Shown in pieces: positions 7,444 through 11,306 of a stretch of DNA of 11,306 bases. A program made the position numbers and the translations under genes. Each line of letters starts with the position of its first letter. Within the stretch, counting starts at the first letter, position 1. Source of the stretch: Methylococcaceae bacterium UBA1147 (GTDB lineage Bacteria > Pseudomonadota > Gammaproteobacteria > Methylococcales > UBA1147); contig DBZZ01000021.1 of the NCBI GenBank assembly GCA_002311315.1, forward strand, positions 11,480 to 22,785, given 5' to 3'. The notes below the pieces were generated by a model. That model was not told where the DNA came from. It ran no database searches and was given only the letters and a program-made list of their open reading frames with translations.

Positions 7444-8916
7444 TCACTCTAACAGCGGAATTTCATGCTGTAACTGTCGAACCCAGACATGACCGGTCGC
7501 AGCACGCTGGCCAGGGCTGGAATAACTGTAGCGGTAAAAACGGGCCCGAAGATAAGCCGGTCGTTGCCCCGAAAATGGCACCTTCAGAAAAAGTCTTTCA
7601 ACAGCTGGACTGGCCTCGTCGAGCTGATGGATCAGCCGGTAAAACCAGAAAGGCGGCCGCTCCGGCCTGAGTGCCGCAAACCACATTTGCCAGTCCAGCC
7701 TCGGCTGGTGCGGTATCAACCAACCAAGGTCGGTGTCGAGACTTCCGGGTTTGTACTTGAACTCGTAGGGAAACCATGTGACTCCATCCATCGAGGCCTG
7801 GATCTCGATCTCTCCCCTGTTCCTAGTCATCACCGCGAACGGACCATAGGTGTTCGCTATTCCGAGAGTGAGCGTTGCCGCCATCACCCCGTAAAAGGGC
7901 TGCACAGGCCGGGATCGATAGTATGATGACCAGGCCAGGGTAGCATTGCTCAGCAGGACGATGAATGCAAAGGTTGCGGCCAGGCTGGTTCCCCATCGGC
8001 CAGGCCGCGGAGAACCGTTCTCGATCCAGGATACCCTCTCGCTTCCCACCAGCCTCGATACCTGGCTGTCATCGAAAAGAAAAAGACACAGTAGAATGGT
8101 CAGCAGATTAAAAAAATTGTAATTGCCGGTAAGAATGATGGCGCTCTGCAGCAAAATGAATGCTCCTGCTGCTGCCAAACGCAATCGCCCGGGTGCGAAA
8201 ATGAAAAACGCAACGACCAGTTCAATCAGCAAAACCCCGGCCACGCAAACCTGGTGAATCCACAACGGCAGATGGTGAACGTACCAGGCCAGGGGCGTTG
8301 GCAGAGGCTGGGTTTCATAGTGATACAGCAGGGCTGTCAGGTTGGTCCATGCAGCATCACCACTGGCCACTTTCACCAGGCCACTGAGGAACATGAAGCG
8401 GAACAGCAGCCATCGAAACAGGAACACGATGATGGTCGAACCGCTGCACAAGAGGATCGCCAGAAAACCGGCTTCAAGCAGGAACATGTCCCACTGAAAA
8501 CGCATGAAGTCCTGACCAGCGAAGACCAGCGACAGGTAAAGCCCGTAGCAGGCAACCAAGGCACCCCTTGTAAACCGGTCTGAAAGAACAGCCACGCCGC
8601 CAAGGACACCCACCAGGCAGGCCCCGAAAAGCACCGGGTCCGATGCATTGACCCAGAAAATACTCGGGTACATCCAATAGGCAGAGGGGCCCAGTGACTC
8701 CCGGATAGCCGCCAGTTTGGACTCGATGGGCAGGATTCCATCAACACCAACCAACCCTTCCACTTGAATGGCCATCGAGGCAAAGGCTGCAATATAGATC
8801 AACCCAAGAATGCGAAGAAACAACCAATTGACCACCGCATACCGAGGATAGCCAGAATGGGCATCACCGAAAGAAACTTCAGGGATGCGGGCTACCTGCA
8901 GTTTGTTGCCCATCAT
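7444..8916 (-). CDS. Lipase maturation factor (LMF) family membrane protein
   Basis: A 490-residue polytopic membrane protein homologous to vertebrate LMF1/LMF2. LMF1 resides in the ER and is needed for folding of dimeric lipases; the bacterial members have no established role. The N-terminal half carries many hydrophobic segments, beginning with VVNWLFLRILGLIYIAAFASMA, then the GVDGILPI loop, RFQWDMFLLEAGFLA, and LFRWLLFRFMFLSGLVK. The C-terminal soluble domain has the family signature: WFPYEFKYKPG near residue 381, PHQPRLDWQMWFAAL near 402-416, and the closing YLRARFYRYSY. The start is uncertain. ATG 8916 (or 8913) precedes the first helix by about 30 residues, but I see no good ribosome binding site; the frame is open upstream to a TTG at 8997. 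It probably sits in the inner membrane with the C-terminal domain on one side. Confidence 0.9.
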   Translation of the reverse strand: MMGNKLQVARIPEVSFGDAHSGYPRYAVVNWLFLRILGLIYIAAFASMAIQVEGLVGVDGILPIESKLAAIRESLGPSAYWMYPSIFWVNASDPVLFGACLVGVLGGVAVLSDRFTRGALVACYGLYLSLVFAGQDFMRFQWDMFLLEAGFLAILLCSGSTIIVFLFRWLLFRFMFLSGLVKVASGDAAWTNLTALLYHYETQPLPTPLAWYVHHLPLWIHQVCVAGVLLIELVVAFFIFAPGRLRLAAAGAFILLQSAIILTGNYNFFNLLTILLCLFLFDDSQVSRLVGSERVSWIENGSPRPGRWGTSLAATFAFIVLLSNATLAWSSYYRSRPVQPFYGVMAATLTLGIANTYGPFAVMTRNRGEIEIQASMDGVTWFPYEFKYKPGSLDTDLGWLIPHQPRLDWQMWFAALRPERPPFWFYRLIHQLDEASPAVERLFLKVPFSGQRPAYLRARFYRYSYSSPGQRAATGHVWVRQLQHEIPLLE

Positions 8917-9316
8917 GAAGCCATAAGGAAAGTGCCCAACAGCAGCGGACCACGGAAACCGCCGACAAAAAGGCAGTCCCGAAGCACAAAGTGACAATCG
9001 TGCTCAACACTGTTTCTGTAACAATTTCCGCCAGTCATAGCAAACCAGGGTTCGTCAGCCCATTGCCAACCTATAAGCAAATGCCTGACGGCAGTTTTAC
9101 CCTACACCTGGTTTTACTGCAAACTGGTTGGAATACAGGGCCGAACCGGAAACTGGCTGATGGCCTATAGGAAGAAAGGGGTAGTAGAGGGAAAGCCAAC
9201 GATCAGGAACCGCTCGCTTGTGGGAGGAAGGTTGCGCGGATTGAACCCCGATTCAGATGGAGCCAGATCGGTGACACGGAACAAGGACTGCAAAAAAAAG
9301 CGGGGAGGTGTTCTGT
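8917..9316. other. Gene-free stretch between LMF gene and the 58-residue membrane protein gene
   Basis: About 400 bases without a convincing gene; the part 8917-8997 could be 5' coding sequence if the LMF gene starts at TTG 8997. The plus frame at 9160-9345 is Arg/Lys-rich and shows no motif. On the minus strand a run of eight T (9299-9292 read in that direction) follows the 58-residue gene, but I find no proper stem before it. I see no tRNA or known RNA. Confidence 0.5.
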
Positions 9317-9493
9317 CTACCAGTGCTGTTCTTCGTGGGCCTTGATCAGGACCTTGATCAGGGCCCACGAAGCACCGAGCATGACGATCATGCAGACCCA
9401 CTCGAAGGGTTGCACGCTGGTGGGGTCCTCGTCGAAGACAATGATCAGAAAACCCGAGGCAAAGATTAAAGCAACGTAGCTGACAACCTTCAT
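9317..9493 (-). CDS. 58-residue membrane protein with two predicted helices
   Basis: Reading leftward from ATG 9493 gives a 58-codon frame ending in TAG at 9319-9317. The protein starts MKVVSYVALIFASGFLIIVF (residues 1-20, helix one). A short acidic loop DEDPTSVQPFE follows (21-31), then WVCMIVMLGASWALIKVLIK (32-51, helix two) and the hydrophilic end AHEEQHW. Two clean hydrophobic helices separated by a charged turn, with a charged tail, are unlikely by chance. An in-frame TAG lies four codons before the ATG, so the start is well bounded, and AGGT is present about eight bases upstream. I recognise no family. The near repeat LIKVLIKA reflects a 12-base DNA repeat. A longer frame in another phase (9165-9590) covers it but looks like a shadow. 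It stands alone between LMF and the exported helical protein. Confidence 0.72.
   Translation of the reverse strand: MKVVSYVALIFASGFLIIVFDEDPTSVQPFEWVCMIVMLGASWALIKVLIKAHEEQHW
9331..9372. repeat. Near-perfect 42-base palindrome built on a 12-base tandem repeat, inside the 58-residue gene
   Basis: Arms 9331-9350 and 9353-9372 pair at 18 of 20 positions, with two T-G oppositions as the exceptions, leaving a 2-base loop. The flanks are a perfect CTTCGTGGGCC / GGCCCACGAAG. The core is two copies of CCTTGATCAGG at 9340-9350 and 9352-9362 (period 12), each with the palindrome TGATCA. On the minus strand it covers codons 41-55 of the small membrane protein. It could fold in the mRNA just before the stop codon. 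There is no T run next to it, so it is not a classical terminator. Confidence 0.85.
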
Positions 9494-9702
9494 ACCGATG
9501 ACCTAACCAAGCACACAGGACTCTTATCAACCAGGATGACAGTGAGTAACCGAAGCAAACACCTGTGATAGGTAAAAATGCCGGAGACAAACACCGAAAA
9601 AACGCGATAGAAAAAAGATCTGATTATCCAGAAAATTCAAGAATCGAGGCATTTCTTCCATTCAAAGAGAACCCTTAACCGCCCCTAGGCTTCATGCGAC
9701 CT

Positions 9703-9733
9703 GAGATCCAAACTGACCATTCGGAGATCCAAT
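9703..9733. repeat. Pair of 9-base direct repeats (GAGATCCAA) 22 bases apart
   Basis: Both copies are identical, and a similar CTGAC/CAGAC follows each. The spacing is close to two helical turns, as in paired regulator sites. Neither copy sits in an obvious promoter, and a chance repeat is possible. Confidence 0.3.
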
Positions 9734-9777
9734 CAGACAACAATACACCTCGTTAAAATCCGGTAGATTCAAAGCAG

Positions 9778-9799
9778 GCGGAAAAGGTTCCCTCCGCCA
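9778..9799 (-). terminator. Probable terminator hairpin after the exported helical protein gene
   Basis: GGCGGA and TCCGCC arms surround ten bases. Read on the minus strand, the stem starts 18 bases after the stop codon at 9817 and is followed by TGCTTTGAATCT. The stem is compact and G+C-rich at the right distance, but the T tract is short. Confidence 0.45.
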
Positions 9800-9816
9800 T
9801 TGAAAAACTATTCCAA

Positions 9817-10212
9817 TCAGAAATTATCCTTCAATGCTTGGAAATTCGGAAGGGCCTCGTTAAGTAGCTTGATGTTATCCGCGAGTGGTTTACCTCTTTT
9901 AATATTGATTTTCGTTCTTTTCAAACGATTAACTGCTCGCTGTAAAGGCGCTCCATTGGCAATTTCGAGTTCGTCGGTTGCATCGATAGCGAGCTGGGCT
10001 TCCTCTTTCGTTAAATTTGCATCGCCGGCTTCGGCAGCGGCAATTGCCGCTTTAGTATGAGTCATCGCCAGATCGATCATTTCCATGGTCTGTTGCTGGT
10101 TTAGGAGGGTGGAAGTGGCCAGTGCATTGTTACCCATGACACCCAAAGCACTCACCAGCAGTATCAGAAAAAAGCCTCGAATTGTTCCGCTTGCGTTCTT
10201 GTTCATATTCAT
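9817..10212 (-). CDS. Small exported alpha-helical protein, weakly SmbP-like
   Basis: A 131-residue precursor. Residues 1-32 form a Sec signal: a charged start MNMNKNASGTIR, a hydrophobic core GFFLILLVSALGVMG, and a cleavage-type ALA at about 30-32. The mature part of about 99 residues is almost all amphipathic helix, rich in Ala, Glu, Lys and Leu: HTKAAIAAAEAGDANLTKEEAQLAIDATDE, a turn at NGAP, then LQRAVNRLKRTKINIKRG and ADNIKLLNEAL. The two similar helix pairs with an A-G-D/K turn recall SmbP of Nitrosomonas, a periplasmic metal-binding four-helix protein. The histidine-rich pattern of SmbP is missing here (one His in the mature part), so metal binding is doubtful. Two ATG codons (10212, 10206) are possible; AAGGA lies close upstream of the first. 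It stands alone with its own putative terminator. Confidence 0.72.
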   Translation of the reverse strand: MNMNKNASGTIRGFFLILLVSALGVMGNNALATSTLLNQQQTMEMIDLAMTHTKAAIAAAEAGDANLTKEEAQLAIDATDELEIANGAPLQRAVNRLKRTKINIKRGKPLADNIKLLNEALPNFQALKDNF

Positions 10213-10667
10213 AGAATCCTTAAATTTACGTAAATTGAATTACCCGGTGAAAGGCAGCGGCCAGATCAATGCAACGCAGAACCCACTAGTCCACTGAAAA
10301 CCGTCAGGGTAGAATTACGATCATCGATGCGCGTCAGTTGTGCAAATATTCGTCTTCTACGACCAACTCAGCGGACCCAAGAAACCCCGTTGCCCGCCGA
10401 ATGGTACCATAAAATCAAGCTAAGACACGATGCGAACGATCAACCTTAAACACAACTACCGACCTCCATTCGAAAGCAACACCCGGTTTAAAAAACGGAT
10501 GCAAAGCGCCGCGAATATCGAAACGACGATGAACCGGAAAGAGCCCTGCGCCAGCGAGAACAAAGAAGGGTTACGGGCCGGCGACTGCTTGCTGTCGGGC
10601 AACGAACGGCACCCAATGCAACGAGGTTCTTCGATCCCCTTTAGCCCCTTTCACGGTTAACCAGACC
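10213..10667. other. Gene-free 455-base divergent region before the DUF484 gene
   Basis: The widest gap in the window. It separates the exported helical protein gene (minus) and DUF484 (plus), and so must hold both promoters. A plus frame at 10430-10660 is open for 76 codons but Arg/Asn/Ser-rich, without motif or ribosome binding site. A hydrophobic minus frame near 10530-10430 lacks a start codon. I looked for a remnant of dapF, which commonly precedes DUF484 in this class of bacteria, and did not recognise one. Confidence 0.5.
10223..10236. promoter_or_regulatory. Perfect 14-base palindrome AATTTACGTAAATT next to a start codon
   Basis: The palindrome ends 11 bases before the ATG at 10212 of the exported helical protein and abuts its ribosome binding site (AAGGA). 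A perfect seven-base arm without a loop is typical of operators for dimeric repressors, and at this place a bound protein or a folded leader could block expression. The family of any regulator cannot be named. Confidence 0.4.
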
Positions 10668-11306
10668 ATGCCCATCTGCGAAGACACGGTCATTGAATTC
10701 CTAACTCGGAACCCCGATTTTCTGCTGCGGAATCCGGATCTGGTTCGACACATCGAGGTTCCCCACGGATTCAACGGAAAAACGGTTTCGCTGATCGAAC
10801 ACCAAGCTCAGCTTCTGCGCGATCGCTTGCGGGGAATCGAACAGCAATACGAGGGTGAAACACTCAGAAGCCAGGCACACCGCAGCTTGGGCAGAGCGAT
10901 GTACACGGCGGTCAGGTCGATGTACCAAACGGATGAGGGTGACGAACCATTGCGAATACTGGAACACTTTTTGACGGACCATTATGCCGCGAACAACATT
11001 TGTATTTTCGCGGCCGGAGACATTGCATCGGCTTCCAGCAAAGAGCAAAGGCACCTGCTTCGTGCGCTCGACCCGTGGCGACGCAGCCTGTTTACCGAAC
11101 TGTTGAACAACCCGAAACCCTTGTGTGACAGCCTACAGTATGAACACAGGGTGGCCCTGTTTGCCAAAGCAGCGGAGCAGATCCACTCGTCTTTGCTGTT
11201 GCCCTTTCGTCTCTACGGCGACGAAGCCCTTCTTGCCGTGGGCAGTGACTCCTGGCACCAATATCAACAGGGAATCGAGCTGGATATGCTACGGACGGTT
11301 CTTGAA
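10668..11306 (+). CDS. DUF484 family protein, incomplete at right edge
   Basis: The first 213 codons of a DUF484 (PF04340) protein, a GAF-like cytoplasmic family of unknown function that in many gammaproteobacteria lies between dapF and xerC. The N-terminus shows the family opening, VIEFLTRNPDFLLRNPDLV (8-26), EVPHGFNGKTVSLIEHQAQLLRDRL (30-54), and then a helical linker with coiled-coil character (RDRLRGIEQQYEG). A globular domain follows, with SLLLPFRLYGDEALLAVGS (175-193) close to the typical final strands. The frame is open to the last base; by family length only some 10-25 residues should be missing. ATG 10668 gives the family N-terminus, but the sequence before it has no strong ribosome binding site, and the frame stays open upstream. 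The preceding dapF is absent here; xerC would be beyond the edge. Confidence 0.9.
   Translation, partial: MPICEDTVIEFLTRNPDFLLRNPDLVRHIEVPHGFNGKTVSLIEHQAQLLRDRLRGIEQQYEGETLRSQAHRSLGRAMYTAVRSMYQTDEGDEPLRILEHFLTDHYAANNICIFAAGDIASASSKEQRHLLRALDPWRRSLFTELLNNPKPLCDSLQYEHRVALFAKAAEQIHSSLLLPFRLYGDEALLAVGSDSWHQYQQGIELDMLRTVLE

Larger units (their letters stand above)
9494..9816. other. Gene-free, A-rich stretch between the two small minus-strand genes
   Basis: About 320 bases with no frame I would call; the longest plausible start near 9579 (plus) ends after ten codons. It must hold the promoter of the 58-residue gene and the end of the next gene. GAGATCCAA occurs twice in direct orientation at 9703-9711 and 9725-9733, spaced 22 bases. 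A hairpin lies at 9778-9799. Confidence 0.5.

Noticed and set aside
9225..9265. GGATTGAACCCCGATTC, reminiscent of a tRNA T arm
   Set aside because: No matching acceptor or anticodon stems nearby; a chance resemblance.
9286..9316. Run of eight T on the minus strand after the 58-residue gene as a terminator
   Set aside because: No stable G+C stem directly precedes the T run, so a classical terminator is not supported.
9165..9590. 141-codon minus-strand frame covering the 58-residue gene
   Set aside because: Its product is Arg/Cys/Pro-rich without motif or ribosome binding site. The other frame at 9493-9317 gives a clean membrane protein, so this one is a shadow.
10430..10530. Hydrophobic minus-strand frame near the DUF484 upstream region
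   Set aside because: It has no ATG or GTG start and no ribosome binding site, and is only about 35 codons long.
10430..10660. 76-codon plus-strand frame before DUF484
   Set aside because: Composition is Arg/Asn/Ser/Glu-rich without pattern, no ribosome binding site, no recognisable family; likely chance.
1..11306. Defence island, CRISPR, toxin-antitoxin or mobile element
   Set aside because: I looked for repeat arrays, transposase or integrase motifs, nuclease or toxin signatures and terminal repeats, and saw none.

Overview
The window reads as ordinary chromosome of a gammaproteobacterium. An Rsd/AlgQ-type sigma-70 regulator, a DUF484 protein, and a remnant of the divergent pilT / yggS arrangement known from Pseudomonas and relatives all point that way. 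Base composition looks moderate (about half G+C) and even. I see no insertion sequence, phage, CRISPR, tRNA or rRNA, and cannot name a genus. I found no clear new multi-gene system. The interest lies in gene decay, a duplicated gene start, an overlooked small membrane protein, and several conserved but poorly understood families.

Left part (1-3063): a decayed pilT, probably running into a pilU fragment, lies on the minus strand and is cut by the window edge. It sits divergent to an intact yggS-type PLP-homeostasis gene. yggS converges on a minus-strand pair, a family-2 glycosyltransferase followed by a nucleoside-phosphorylase-like protein, whose ends overlap by 8 bases and are probably co-translated. 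yggS and the phosphorylase gene overlap at a shared CTAG that supplies both stop codons.

Middle (3064-6720): the Rsd/AlgQ gene diverges from the glycosyltransferase. It converges on a very large UPF0182 membrane protein gene. The 5' end and upstream region of the UPF0182 gene are present twice as a tandem repeat of about 180 bases, which offers two possible starts 60 codons apart in one open frame.

Right part (6720-11306): a small cysteine-rich putative lipoprotein converges on a bacterial homologue of lipase maturation factor. Next come a 58-residue, two-helix membrane protein gene (minus) whose end holds a long near-perfect palindrome, and a small exported helical protein (minus) with weak resemblance to SmbP. 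A DUF484 gene (plus) runs off the right edge. Four stretches of about 300 to 455 bases hold no convincing gene and are described separately.

The genes mostly look like independent units. The only pair with structural evidence of joint expression is glycosyltransferase plus phosphorylase.
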